Shown: one piece after another, positions 26,621 to 34,998 of the stretch
Numbering within the stretch: the stretch's first letter is position 1
How the letters are laid out: every line of letters starts with the position of its first letter
Source of the DNA: Salinigranum salinum
GTDB lineage: Archaea > Halobacteriota > Halobacteria > Halobacteriales > Haloferacaceae
Length of the DNA stretch: 64,000 nucleotides
NCBI RefSeq assembly: GCF_009176545.1
Contig: NZ_VTOJ01000002.1
Coordinates: 1,984,001-2,048,000, forward strand
Reading direction: 5' to 3'
Made by a program: the position numbers and the translations under genes
Notes under the pieces: model-generated
Told to the model about the DNA's origin: nothing
Databases searched by the model: none
Seen by the model: only the letters and a program-made list of their open reading frames with translations

Positions 26621-27376
26621 TCAGTCGGACGGCAGGCGGGGCTCCGCACGGGCCACGTCGACCAGCGACTCGCCCGCCAGCCGCGGGAGCACGCGTCGGC
26701 TGTCGAACGCCAGCGCGTAGTCGTGGACGTCGCGGTGGCGGAGGGCGTTCTTGTCGGCGTAGTCGGGGCCTTTGGCGACCTTCACCTGCTGGCGGAACAC
26801 CGCGCGCTCGGCGGCCGAGAGCGAGAAGCCGTCGAGTCGGCGGCTGATGAGCGTCGCCCCGACGTGGTCTTCGAGCGCGACGCTGCCCTGCGACCCAGCA
26901 CTGACGAGGTACGTGGGGCGGTCGCTCCCGCGGAGGTGGTCGGCCAGCGCCCGGGCGTTCATCGTCGAGCCGACGTACACCGCGCTCTCGTCGTCGAGGC
27001 GGTCGCGGAGGAGCGCCACCGCCCGCCCGCCGTTCGTCGAGGTCATGCTCACCGGCCGCCCCGCGACGTCGAGGTCCTGGACGTAGCTGGGGGAGTTGAA
27101 GAAGTCGTAGCCGGGTTCGGGCTCGTAGGCGGGGGTCGCTCCGCCACCGATACGAGCCTCGGGAGTGGCGGTCTTGAACGCGGATTCGTCGCCCCGCTCG
27201 TCGGTGATGTGGACGTAGTCGGCGCCGTTGGCGAACAGTTCGATCACCGTGTTCGAGAAGTGGAGCACGTCGACGACGACGTAGTTCCCGGACGGGGGGT
27301 CGCGCGGGATCGCCTCGCACCGCTCGATGAGTCGGTCGTCGAGGCCGTTCGTGCGGGAGTCGCGGGTCACGGTCAC
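26621..27376 (-). CDS. ComB-family 2-phosphosulfolactate phosphatase-like protein
   Basis: A 251-residue protein starting at GTG 27376, with a second GTG two codons later. Family motifs are NYVVVDVLHFSNTVIELFANGA, SMTSTNGGRAVA and VYVGSTMNARALADHL. ComB removes phosphate from 2-phosphosulfolactate in coenzyme M synthesis. Haloarchaea do not make methane, so either a different phosphatase substrate or a sulfolactate-related role is likely. A TATA-like TCTATATAGC lies about 100 bases upstream. Confidence 0.75.
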   Translation of the reverse strand: MTVTRDSRTNGLDDRLIERCEAIPRDPPSGNYVVVDVLHFSNTVIELFANGADYVHITDERGDESAFKTATPEARIGGGATPAYEPEPGYDFFNSPSYVQDLDVAGRPVSMTSTNGGRAVALLRDRLDDESAVYVGSTMNARALADHLRGSDRPTYLVSAGSQGSVALEDHVGATLISRRLDGFSLSAAERAVFRQQVKVAKGPDYADKNALRHRDVHDYALAFDSRRVLPRLAGESLVDVARAEPRLPSD

Positions 27377-27534
27377 GACCCGTTCTCTACTGCCACAGGT
27401 GAGAAGCGCGCTGACATCGAGTAACGTTCGTAGGGGCGGGGGGCTGGTAATCGTTTACTAGGAGGCCTCGACAGAGCTATATAGATTCTGGTGCGCCCCG
27501 CGGTCACGTGCCGGGACGCCGTCGCGCAGTTGGT

Positions 27535-28305
27535 TCAGCGGAGGCAGTCGAGGATCGACGCCGCGAGCGCGTCGGTGAGCCCGGTGTCCCGGAAGCTGGG
27601 ACAGGGGTTGAGGTCGACCGCGTACCAGTCGTCGTCGACGCGAACGAGGTCGACGCCGACGGCGCGCATGCCCAGTCGACGCATGAGGTCGCCGATGCGG
27701 TCGACGTGGTCGTCGACGGGGTCGGCCTCGCCGACGACCCGCTTCTCGCCGAACAGCTTCGACGTCGCGCGGAGGACGCGCGCGTGGAGTCGCTCCCCGT
27801 CGTCGACGACGTAGTACTTGTAGTCGATCGGCTCCGCGGGGAGGTACTCCTCGTAGAGGTCGCCCTCGCCGTCGAGTTCCGGCGACATGTTCCAGTGGTA
27901 GAGGTTCTTGGCGACGTACCGCCCGGCGGGCTTCGAGCGGGACGCGTCGGGGACGGCGAAGCCGACGCCGGCGAGCAGACAGAGCTGCGAGAACCGCGAG
28001 ACGCAGGCGGCGACGCCCGTCGCGCTGTTCCACGTCGGGACGCCCGCGCGCTCGGCCCGCAGGAGCGACTCGACCGACGCCGGCCGCGTCGACTTGCTCA
28101 CGAACAGCGCGAGGTCGGTGAGGAGGGGCTGGCTCACCGGCCGCTCGGCATCGAAGAACGTCACGGCGTACCCCCGCTCGACGAGTCGCGCGGCGACGGT
28201 CGAGAACACGTCGTGGTCGGGGCGGCAGGTGATGCCGATCCGTTCGGTCGTCTCCCCCCGGTTGGGCTCGCGCGGTGGCTCCGGTCCCTCCGATGAGCGG
28301 CTCAC
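27535..28305 (-). CDS. ATP-grasp (RimK-like) ligase-family protein
   Basis: About 256 residues from a GTG at 28305; the frame stays open to 28443, so the start is uncertain. The N-terminal region ([19 protein letters not shown]) is the pre-ATP-grasp fold. [18 protein letters not shown] and the C-terminal [27 protein letters not shown] carry the Mg/ATP-binding Asp and Asn of ATP-grasp enzymes. It could attach amino acids to a small molecule or protein; the substrate is unknown. It lies between the ComB-like gene and coxS. Confidence 0.65.
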   Translation of the reverse strand: MSRSSEGPEPPREPNRGETTERIGITCRPDHDVFSTVAARLVERGYAVTFFDAERPVSQPLLTDLALFVSKSTRPASVESLLRAERAGVPTWNSATGVAACVSRFSQLCLLAGVGFAVPDASRSKPAGRYVAKNLYHWNMSPELDGEGDLYEEYLPAEPIDYKYYVVDDGERLHARVLRATSKLFGEKRVVGEADPVDDHVDRIGDLMRRLGMRAVGVDLVRVDDDWYAVDLNPCPSFRDTGLTDALAASILDCLR

Positions 28306-28786
28306 TCGGGCGACTACTTCCCGGGCCCACTTCAACGCGTGCGTCCCCGGCAGTCGACGGTCGTCGACGCGGGACGCCGACGGACAGCACACCCCCACCC
28401 CCCCGCAGCAGCGCGCCGGAAGACGCCAGCGAGCGCCGCACACACGACCAGCGATCGTCGCGGACGCGGACGACGGCGTACCCCGACGTCGAGCGGAGGG
28501 TCTCGTTGGGTGCTCGCCGGTCCGAGGGTGTCGTCTGTCGGGACGGGAACCGTACGAGCGACGGACCTCGCCGGGGGGTGGTCGAGAATCTACCCCGCCG
28601 TTCCGGAGTCCGGACCGACCGGTGCCGGCCGAGGGTGGAGAGACGGCGGCGAGCGCGCTGGCAAGCTATTTCTCCCTGTCCCTCGTGGGACCGTTCACGA
28701 ACGCTGTGTCAGGGACCACCACAGGGTGGTCGGCCCACGACACGGGTGTCCGTCGTCGCCGATCGGCGAGACACCACGGAGAGACG
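28306..28786. other. Long intergenic region upstream of coxS
   Basis: GC-rich 480-base stretch. A TATA-like AAGCTATTTC (28664-28673) and a perfect 7-base stem with 4-base loop (28714-28731, GACCACC/GGTGGTC) precede coxS. The hairpin would lie in its 5' leader. The left part may encode the true N-terminus of the ATP-grasp protein. No other frame looks coding. Confidence 0.35.
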
Positions 28787-29305
28787 ATGACGACACACGA
28801 CATCACACTCACGGTGAACGAGACGGAACACGAACTGACGGTCGAGTCACGGACCCTCCTGATCCACGCGCTCAGGGACGACCTCGGCTACACGGGGCCG
28901 AACGTCGGCTGCGAGACCAGCATGTGCGGGGCCTGCACCGTCCACGTGGACGGCGACGCGGTGAAGTCCTGTACGCTCCTGGCGGTGGCGTGCGACGGGA
29001 GCGAGGTCCGGACCGTCGAGAGCCTCGCCGAGGGCGACGCCCTCCACCCGCTGCAGGAGGCGTTCTCGCAGGAACACGGCCTGCAGTGCGGCTACTGTAC
29101 GCCGGGGATGCTGATGACCTCGCTCGACTTCCTCGCGCGCAACCCCGACCCCACTAGGGCGGAGATCCGTGAGGCGCTCGAGGGGAACCTCTGCCGGTGT
29201 ACGGGCTACCAGAACATCGTCAACGCGGTCGAGAGCGCCGCCGAGACGATGCGGACGGCCACGGACGGCGGCGCGGTCGATCCGACCGACGCGGGGGGCG
29301 ACTGA
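28787..29305 (+). CDS. CoxS-like [2Fe-2S] subunit of a molybdenum hydroxylase
   Basis: A 172-residue protein of the xanthine/CO dehydrogenase small-subunit family. The plant-ferredoxin cluster motif is [17 protein letters not shown], with a fourth Cys in [10 protein letters not shown]. The second cluster is bound by [11 protein letters not shown] and NLCRCTGYQ. It carries electrons from the molybdenum site to the FAD subunit, encoded next. The usual third, molybdopterin-binding subunit is not present here. Confidence 0.88.
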   Translation: MTTHDITLTVNETEHELTVESRTLLIHALRDDLGYTGPNVGCETSMCGACTVHVDGDAVKSCTLLAVACDGSEVRTVESLAEGDALHPLQEAFSQEHGLQCGYCTPGMLMTSLDFLARNPDPTRAEIREALEGNLCRCTGYQNIVNAVESAAETMRTATDGGAVDPTDAGGD

Positions 29306-29306
29306 G

Positions 29307-29351
29307 ATGCCGTCGACGGCAGTCGACGCGGTCGACGCGGGGGCCGACTGA
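29307..29351 (+). CDS. 14-codon ORF between coxS and coxM
   Basis: It reads MPSTAVDAVDAGAD and its TGA overlaps the coxM ATG. The sequence is a partial tandem copy of the end of coxS (VDPTDAGGD). It may only couple translation of coxM to coxS, and it is unlikely to be a functional protein. Confidence 0.3.
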   Translation: MPSTAVDAVDAGAD

Positions 29352-30238
29352 TGTTCCCCGCCGAGTTCGACTACTACCGCGCCGAGACGGTCGCCGAGGC
29401 GCTCGACCTTCTGGGCAAGCATCCCGAGGCCGAGATCATCGCCGGCGGCCACTCGCTCCTCCCGACGATGAAGCTCGGACTGGCGAACCCGCCCGCGCTC
29501 GTCGACATCTCCGGCATCGACGCCCTCCACGGGATCGCGATCGACGACGACGGCGTCCGGATCGGGGCGCTCACGCGCTACGCGACCATCGCGGACGACG
29601 CCGACCTCGGGCACGCCTGCCCTGCGGTGACGGCGGCGGCGGGCGCGATCGGTGACGTCCAGGTTCGTAACCGGGGAACCATCGGCGGCAACCTCGCCCA
29701 CGCCGACCCCGCCTCGGACCTGCCCGCGGCCGCGCTGGCGAGCGACGCCACGCTCGTGCTCGAGGGGCCGGACGGCGAGCGGACCGTCCCGGCGGACGAC
29801 TTCTTCCTCATGATCTTCACCACCGCGAAGGAGGAGGGCGAACTCCTCACCCGGATCGACCTCCCGAAGCTCGGCCCCGACGACGTCGGCGTCTACGTCA
29901 AGAAGGAGAGCCCCTCGTCGGGGTACGCCGTCGTCGGCGTCGCGGCCGTACTCGAACTCGAAGGCGACGTCGTCACTGCGGCCCGAGTCGCCGCCAACGG
30001 CGCGTTCGACCACGCGATGCGCCTGCCGGGCACCGAGGAGGCGCTCGTCGACGAATCGCTCGACGCCGGAGTGATCGAGACGGCCGCCGCCGCGGCGATG
30101 GACGGCATCGACGAGGCGGCGCTCATGGGCGACCACCACGTCTCGGCGGACTACCGGGCTCGACTGCTGCAGGCGTACACGGAGCGGGCACTCACCCGGG
30201 CAGCGGAACGCGCCGACGCGTCCGTGGCGGCCGACTAA
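29351..30238 (+). CDS. CoxM-like FAD-binding subunit of a molybdenum hydroxylase
   Basis: A 295-residue medium subunit. FAD motifs are EIIAGGHSLLPTMKLGL (residues ~28-44) and RNRGTIGGNLAHADPASDLP (residues ~105-124), both standard for CoxM. It accepts electrons from CoxS and passes them to a quinone or another acceptor. No coxL-type gene follows: the next gene, an MFS transporter, lies on the other strand. The substrate-oxidising subunit must be encoded elsewhere or is lost. Confidence 0.88.
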   Translation: MFPAEFDYYRAETVAEALDLLGKHPEAEIIAGGHSLLPTMKLGLANPPALVDISGIDALHGIAIDDDGVRIGALTRYATIADDADLGHACPAVTAAAGAIGDVQVRNRGTIGGNLAHADPASDLPAAALASDATLVLEGPDGERTVPADDFFLMIFTTAKEEGELLTRIDLPKLGPDDVGVYVKKESPSSGYAVVGVAAVLELEGDVVTAARVAANGAFDHAMRLPGTEEALVDESLDAGVIETAAAAAMDGIDEAALMGDHHVSADYRARLLQAYTERALTRAAERADASVAAD

Positions 30239-30305
30239 TGGTGCGAGCCGTGCCGGACCGCACTCTCGTCCCGGCCGTCGCCCGCCCGTGTCGACCCTCG
30301 AGCCG

Positions 30306-31610
30306 TCAGTCGTCGGCCACGGCCGTGGGCGCCGACCCTTCCGCGACGCCCGCCCGTCGGACCAGTCCCCAGAAGGCGAGCGAGGCGGCGACGATGAACC
30401 CCGCCGCCGTGTAGAACGCGACCGTGACCGAGACGGTGTCGATGATCACACCGATCAGGACGGGACCGGCCACCTGTCCGACCTTCCACGAGATCGACCG
30501 GAGCGAGAACGCCGAGGCGACGGCGTCGTGTGCCTCTCCCTCCTCGGTGAACAGCGCCATGCTCGCGGGAAGCCGGATGCTGTCGGCCACGCCGAGCACC
30601 ATGTACGCGCCGAAGAGCGCGACGAACGCGCCGCCGAGGTGCTGTTGCTGGCCGAACGCGACGAACCGGATCGGGGTCAACTGCCCCTCGGCCACGTACG
30701 AGAGGGGGATGAGCGCGGTCCCGAGCCCGTAGCCGAGTGCGCCGACGACGACGAACAGCGGTTTCCGACCCAGGCGATCCGAGAGGTCGCCGACGTACCC
30801 CTGGGTGAGCGCCTTCGTGAGCTTCCCGCCCGCGAGAATCCAGCCGATGGCGAGCGCGGTGATGCCGAACTCGGTCCGGGCGAGGATCGGGAGGAAGAGG
30901 ATGACGGCCATCTTCCCGACCGAGAAGGAGAGGCGGAAGACGACGAGCGCACGGAGCAAGGGGCGGGCGAGGAGCGTCCGGATCGTCGCGACGCTCTCGG
31001 CCAGCGTCTCGTCCGGACGCGCGGAGCCACCACCCGGGTCGTCGCGGAGGGACGTGAACACGAGCACGAACGCGACCAGCGTCACCCCCGAGAGAACGAC
31101 GTACGTGGCGGTGAATCCCTGCGTGTACAGCAAGTAGCCGCCGACGACGTCCCCCGCGAGGCTGGAGAAGGCACCGACCTGGTTGTACGACCCGAGCCAC
31201 CGGCCGTTCTCGTCGTCGGGCGCGATGGTGCCCACGACGGTCGACCCGGTGATCCAGAGCACGCTCGCGCCGATCCCCTGTGCGATCCGCACCAGGATCA
31301 CGTGCGTCGGCGAGCCGACGAAGACGAAGGCGACGAACACCAAGACGTTGAGCACGAGGCCGCCGAGCAGCCACCGCTTGGCGTTTCCGGTGTCTACCTG
31401 TCGTCCGAGTGGGAGCACGATGAGCAGCTGGACGGCGGCGAAGGCGGTCCCGAACAGGCCCTCGACCACGCCGGTCGTCCCGAACTGGTCGGCGTACAGC
31501 GCGAGGGCGATGAGGACCGTCGAGTACGCCTGGCTCCGGGCGAACGCCGTCCCCGCGAGGGCGGCGAACTCGCGGTTTCGAAGGAGTCCGATCGATCCGA
31601 AGCGGGCCAC
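30306..31610 (-). CDS. MFS transporter
   Basis: A 434-residue, 12-helix major facilitator from GTG 31610. The loop 2-3 motif is LGRQVDTGNAKRWLL, and loop 8-9 has GDLSDRLGRKPLF, the classical MFS signature. The fold is similar to drug/proton antiporters, but the substrate is unknown. The longer open frame upstream is basic and was rejected as coding. It converges on coxM. Confidence 0.82.
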   Translation of the reverse strand: MARFGSIGLLRNREFAALAGTAFARSQAYSTVLIALALYADQFGTTGVVEGLFGTAFAAVQLLIVLPLGRQVDTGNAKRWLLGGLVLNVLVFVAFVFVGSPTHVILVRIAQGIGASVLWITGSTVVGTIAPDDENGRWLGSYNQVGAFSSLAGDVVGGYLLYTQGFTATYVVLSGVTLVAFVLVFTSLRDDPGGGSARPDETLAESVATIRTLLARPLLRALVVFRLSFSVGKMAVILFLPILARTEFGITALAIGWILAGGKLTKALTQGYVGDLSDRLGRKPLFVVVGALGYGLGTALIPLSYVAEGQLTPIRFVAFGQQQHLGGAFVALFGAYMVLGVADSIRLPASMALFTEEGEAHDAVASAFSLRSISWKVGQVAGPVLIGVIIDTVSVTVAFYTAAGFIVAASLAFWGLVRRAGVAEGSAPTAVADD

Positions 31611-31943
31611 TAGTGTCTCGCGTTCGCCCTCGACGGTCAAATCAGCCCGGATTCGTCGTCGTGCGTGGCGTATGCACTCGATGGACACGGGACACCGTCG
31701 GGCCGGCCGACGGCACGTCGTCCCCTCGTTCCCCCGGGGGTATCGGTACGAACGACCCCCTCTCTTCGAGTCGAAACCGTGCCACTGCACCGGGAAGTCG
31801 GCTCTGAGCGTCACTTTCACCGCGGTGGGGGTGTACTGTGCGGTCCGTGCGGCACGTCGCCGTCGTCCGCCGGCGCGACTGGAGCGGACGCGAGTGACGG
31901 GGGCCTCCCTAGGCTTACCACGCCGCACGCCGTACCCGAGCGT

Positions 31944-32270
31944 ATGGTCCGCCGCTGGTCCCTCGCTGTGGCCGTCATCGCCACAGTCGTTTTGCTCTCC
32001 CCCGTGCTCGGCGTCGTCGACGTCGGTCCGGTCTGGATCGTCGTCGCCGCAGTCGTCGCGCTGGCGGTCGGCGGTGCGGTTCGCCGCGACGTCGGGGACG
32101 CCGACGGCGGGGGTGAGTCGATCTGGGAACTCGTCCCCGCGTGGCAGTACACGGGACGACACGTCGAATCCGGTGGCCTCGCCCGGGACGAACAGGAGGC
32201 GGCGCTCGCGGACGTCGAGGAACAGGCGCGGGCACGACGCGGGCGCGGGGACGGTCGAAACGGGGGGTGA
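31944..32270 (+). CDS. Small two-helix membrane protein
   Basis: A 108-residue protein with two adjacent hydrophobic helices (residues 5-23 and 28-45) and an acidic cytoplasmic tail ending GRGDGRNGG. It may belong to a haloarchaeal DUF family of unknown function. It is divergent from the MFS gene. The ATG at 31944 is the first start that places the charged MVRRW before helix 1. Confidence 0.5.
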   Translation: MVRRWSLAVAVIATVVLLSPVLGVVDVGPVWIVVAAVVALAVGGAVRRDVGDADGGGESIWELVPAWQYTGRHVESGGLARDEQEAALADVEEQARARRGRGDGRNGG

Positions 32271-32345
32271 GCGACACGCCGAACCCGAAAACGGCCGACG
32301 GGAACGCCGGACCGACCCCGGCTCGGAGGCACCCGCCGAGGACAG

Positions 32346-32990
32346 TCAGTGCTCGGACTCGATCGGCGTCTCGTCGACGGGCAGGTCCTCGGCGTCGCCC
32401 CGTTCGTCGGCGCGTCGTCCGTCGCGGTCAGTTTTTCCGTCGGCCTGCCCCGTGCCCGCGCCGGCGTCGGTTCGTCCGTCGACGCGGCTCGCGTCAGTGT
32501 CGGCTGTCTCGGTCGTCTCGGTCTCCGGCCCACGACCGTTCGTGGAGACGGTCGGTCCGGCGCCGACGCGACCGGGACTCGGCCCGCCCGCCGCAGCCGA
32601 CTCCGGTCGTGACGCCCGCGACTGCCCGATGAGTTCGTCGAGCAAGAGCGCCTCGCGGTCGGTGACGTCGTACGTCTCGTCGACCACCGCGCGAGCCGCG
32701 TCGAGTTCGCCGTGGAGGAGGTGTCGCCGGACCCGGATGTACGTCTCGAGGAACCGCTCCTCGCCGTCGGAACCGTCGTCGAGCGCGTCGTCGAGTTCGG
32801 TGCCCAGATCCTCGAAGATCTCGCCGTAGCCGAGCACCGACGGCTCGTGGTCGGGGTCGAGGAGCGAGAGGAGGAACTCGGAGGCGAACCGATGGTACTC
32901 GGACTTCGACTCGAACGCCACCGAGTCGTCTACGAACGCCTCGATCCGAGCCACCAGCGCGTCCGGGTAGCGCACCGTCTCCTTCGCCAT
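32346..32990 (-). CDS. Ribbon-helix-helix-type DNA-binding protein with long acidic tail
   Basis: A 214-residue protein. Residues 1-50 (MAKETVRYPDALVARIEAFV, then SEYHRFASEFLLSLL) fit a ribbon-helix-helix dimer: one beta strand and two helices. Residues 55-125 are helical. Residues 130-214 are a disordered Asp/Glu/Gly/Thr tail typical of haloarchaeal regulators. Targets are unknown. It is divergent from the small-protein cluster at 33166. Confidence 0.6.
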   Translation of the reverse strand: MAKETVRYPDALVARIEAFVDDSVAFESKSEYHRFASEFLLSLLDPDHEPSVLGYGEIFEDLGTELDDALDDGSDGEERFLETYIRVRRHLLHGELDAARAVVDETYDVTDREALLLDELIGQSRASRPESAAAGGPSPGRVGAGPTVSTNGRGPETETTETADTDASRVDGRTDAGAGTGQADGKTDRDGRRADERGDAEDLPVDETPIESEH

Positions 32991-33165
32991 ATCGGATCCC
33001 TTCGTGTGACCGCTACTTAGTATCCGAGGCCGCGTCAGACACCTGATGCGTGGTTGGTATCTCCTCGGACACGTCGTCACCGGGTCCGAGGGACCGCGAC
33101 GAGCGAAGAGACTCCCGGGACGAGCCGAAACAAAGGTATATGTGCTGACAGTCCTTGCCACCGAT

Positions 33166-33387
33166 ATGGCCGATTCGACCACCCCGGAAGAACGGATCGA
33201 CGAGACGACCACGTGGCCCGATCTGGCGATCAGCCTCTACGACCGGCTGACGGGGCGCGGCGCGGAGATCATCTACGAGTTCGAGGACATGGAGGTCGAC
33301 GTGCCGAGCGGCACGGGGCCGGACGCCGAACACGCCCACTGGCGACTGGATGGCTCGGTCCGCGTCACCACTCGCGAGCGTGAGTGA
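33166..33387 (+). CDS. Small acidic protein, paralogue of 33870-34148
   Basis: A 73-residue acidic protein. The core (WPDLAISLYDRLTGRGAEII, EDMEVDVPSG, then HWRLDGSVRV) aligns with the protein encoded at 33870 (DLTVDVPLTYGDDPERATWR, FNGNVTVTVDG), so they are paralogues of one small haloarchaeal family unknown to me. A TATA-like GGTATATG lies at 33136-33143, a leader distance of about 25 bases. Its end overlaps the next gene by eight bases. Confidence 0.6.
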   Translation: MADSTTPEERIDETTTWPDLAISLYDRLTGRGAEIIYEFEDMEVDVPSGTGPDAEHAHWRLDGSVRVTTRERE

Positions 33388-33775
33388 CGCAGCAGGGCAG
33401 TCGGAGCCGACGGCACCGCTGTCCGTCGCGACCGACCTCACGCTCACGGTGAACGGCGCAGAGGCGTCGGTGCAGTCGACCGGCGAGCGGCTCTTCGTGG
33501 AGTTCCCGTCGCTGTCCGCCGCGCTCCGGGCGCTTCGCGGACTCCCTGGAGGCGGTACGGACCGCCTCACCGCGCTGTTGACCACGACCGACCTCACGGT
33601 CGAAGTACGGATACGCGACCGGACCGTCGCCGTGCTCGGGGCGGGAGCCCACCCCGGCGTCGTCTCCCGTCGCCTCGGCATCGCTCCCGTCGAGGCGCGC
33701 GTCGGCGGTGTGCTCGGCGTCGTCGGGCGCGAACTCTCCGCCGGTCTCACTGCCCTCGACCGCGCGTTCAGATGA
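33380..33775 (+). CDS. Hypothetical beta-rich protein
   Basis: A 131-residue protein from GTG 33380, which overlaps the preceding gene by eight bases; an upstream ATG at 33350 would extend it by ten residues. It contains two beta-rich stretches (LTLTVNGAEASVQSTGERLF; LTVEVRIRDRTVAVLGAG) and a Leu/Ala-rich C-terminus. No family was recognised. Tight overlap with the small acidic protein suggests the two work together. Confidence 0.5.
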   Translation: MSDAAGQSEPTAPLSVATDLTLTVNGAEASVQSTGERLFVEFPSLSAALRALRGLPGGGTDRLTALLTTTDLTVEVRIRDRTVAVLGAGAHPGVVSRRLGIAPVEARVGGVLGVVGRELSAGLTALDRAFR

Positions 33776-33869
33776 GGAGGCCGTGGGTCGTCCCGTGAGG
33801 ACGGCTCTCTGACGAAACCTCCCATGCCTGGAGCACAAACACAAGTATGCTCCGGCACCAAGCGGGCGT

Positions 33870-34148
33870 ATGGACGGACAGGTACACGAGCTGGATCCGC
33901 CGGGACGGACGTGGCTGGACGTCGTCGAACAGGTCCTCGACGAGGAGATCGACAGAGAGGAAGTGGTCCGTCTCACCGCCGAAGACCTCACGGTCGACGT
34001 CCCGCTCACCTACGGCGACGATCCCGAGCGCGCGACGTGGCGGTTCAACGGGAACGTCACCGTCACCGTCGACGGGATGCGGGGCCCGCTGGCCGACTGG
34101 CTCAAACTCTGGCTCGGCGGACCGTCGAACGCCGACGGGGACCGCTGA
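33870..34148 (+). CDS. Small acidic protein, paralogue of 33166-33387
   Basis: A 92-residue acidic protein, starting MDGQVHELDPPG. It shares the strand pattern DLTVDVP...ATWRFNGNVTVTVDG with the protein at 33166, and adds a C-terminal amphipathic helix (PLADWLKLWLGG). Function is unknown. The two paralogues enclose the hypothetical gene at 33380. Confidence 0.6.
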   Translation: MDGQVHELDPPGRTWLDVVEQVLDEEIDREEVVRLTAEDLTVDVPLTYGDDPERATWRFNGNVTVTVDGMRGPLADWLKLWLGGPSNADGDR

Positions 34149-34360
34149 ACTCGCCTCACCGCGCCCGGAACGAGAACTGACGATACGACAGAATTCCATC
34201 CCGTTCGCACCGGATCAGGCGCTTCGAACGGCTGCTCCGTGTGTTCCACGTCACGCTCGCGCGCGACGCACCCGGAGTGGCCAATTGTCAACTTCGTCCC
34301 GGGATCGGCTGGAACTATTTCGGAAGGGTTATGAGTTTCGTGCCACTATGTTCAGAAGCA

Positions 34361-34555
34361 ATGGCGACAGGTAAGGTTGATTTCTTCAACGATACGGGCG
34401 GTTACGGTTTCATCTCTACGGACGATTCGGACGACGACGTCTTCTTCCACATGGAAGACGTCGGCGGCCCCGACCTCGAGGAGGGACAGGAAGTCGAGTT
34501 CGAGATTCAGGACTCGCCCAAGGGTCCCCGCGCAGCGAACCTGACGCGGCTGTAA
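34361..34555 (+). CDS. cspA: Cold-shock-domain protein
   Basis: A 64-residue single cold-shock domain. RNP1 is GGYGFIS (GYGFI) and RNP2 is VFFHM. The fold binds single-stranded RNA or DNA and acts as an RNA chaperone. The start at ATG 34361 gives the canonical MATGKVDFFND. It is followed by a hairpin and a T-tract, so it is transcribed alone. Confidence 0.93.
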   Translation: MATGKVDFFNDTGGYGFISTDDSDDDVFFHMEDVGGPDLEEGQEVEFEIQDSPKGPRAANLTRL

Positions 34556-34568
34556 CGCGAGTCGGTCC

Positions 34569-34614
34569 GTCGCCGTACGGCGACACCACGATCCGTACAA
34601 CGTCCCGGTTTTTT
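34569..34614 (+). terminator. Hairpin plus T-tract after cspA
   Basis: The perfect palindrome GTCGCCGTACGGCGAC (34569-34584) is followed by six T residues at 34609-34614. This is a credible terminator for the cspA transcript. Confidence 0.5.
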
Positions 34615-34763
34615 GAGACGACTACGACCCGCCAGCGACCGCTCTTCGTCGGTTCACAGCGGTACGGGGGAAGAAAACCGTGACGCTGGCAGTCCGATGA
34701 TGATGCTGTGGTGTTCGACGAGACGAGCGGAAGCCGACTCGTCGCCCGGAGACGCCGGACGGA

Positions 34764-34916
34764 TCAGGCCATCGACGCCTTGCGTTCGGCGCTCACCTGT
34801 TGGATACCGGCGTTGGCCGTGCAGTTCGGGCAAGCGTAGACGCGCCCGTTCTCGTCGCCGAACACGCGAACGAAGTCGGTCGACACGAACGTGTCGCAGT
34901 AGGTGCAGTGACTCAT
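34764..34916 (-). CDS. Brz-like/DUF7563 small zinc-finger protein
   Basis: A 50-residue protein with two CxxC knuckles (HCTYC at residues 3-7 and CPNC at ~32-35) separated by DFVRVFGDENGRVYA. This is the one-zinc layout of haloarchaeal DUF7563 and of Brz, the small activator of bop in Halobacterium. The start is ATG 34916. Upstream are a TATA element (34965-34972) and a perfect match to the Bat-type activator sequence (34980-34993). Control by Bat and a role in phototrophy are inferred from that site. Confidence 0.65.
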   Translation of the reverse strand: MSHCTYCDTFVSTDFVRVFGDENGRVYACPNCTANAGIQQVSAERKASMA

Positions 34917-34964
34917 GGTCGATCGTAGCAGGTGTTCTGCTCTAATTACGCGTACACGTGCGAC

Positions 34965-34972
34965 GGATATAT
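34965..34972 (-). promoter_or_regulatory. TATA box of the Brz-like gene
   Basis: GATATATC on either strand, seven bases downstream of the activator palindrome on the minus strand. It predicts a transcription start near 34943 and a leader of about 27 bases. Confidence 0.5.
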
Positions 34973-34979
34973 CAACAGT

Positions 34980-34993
34980 ACCCAACTAGTTGG
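34980..34993 (-). promoter_or_regulatory. Perfect Bat-type UAS before the Brz-like gene
   Basis: ACCCAACTAGTTGG matches the recalled bop UAS consensus ACCcnactagTTnG at all defined positions. It is part of a 14-base perfect palindrome CCCAACTAGTTGGG (34981-34994). Spacing to TATA is the same as in the bop promoter of this window. Confidence 0.6.
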
Positions 34994-34998
34994 GCACA

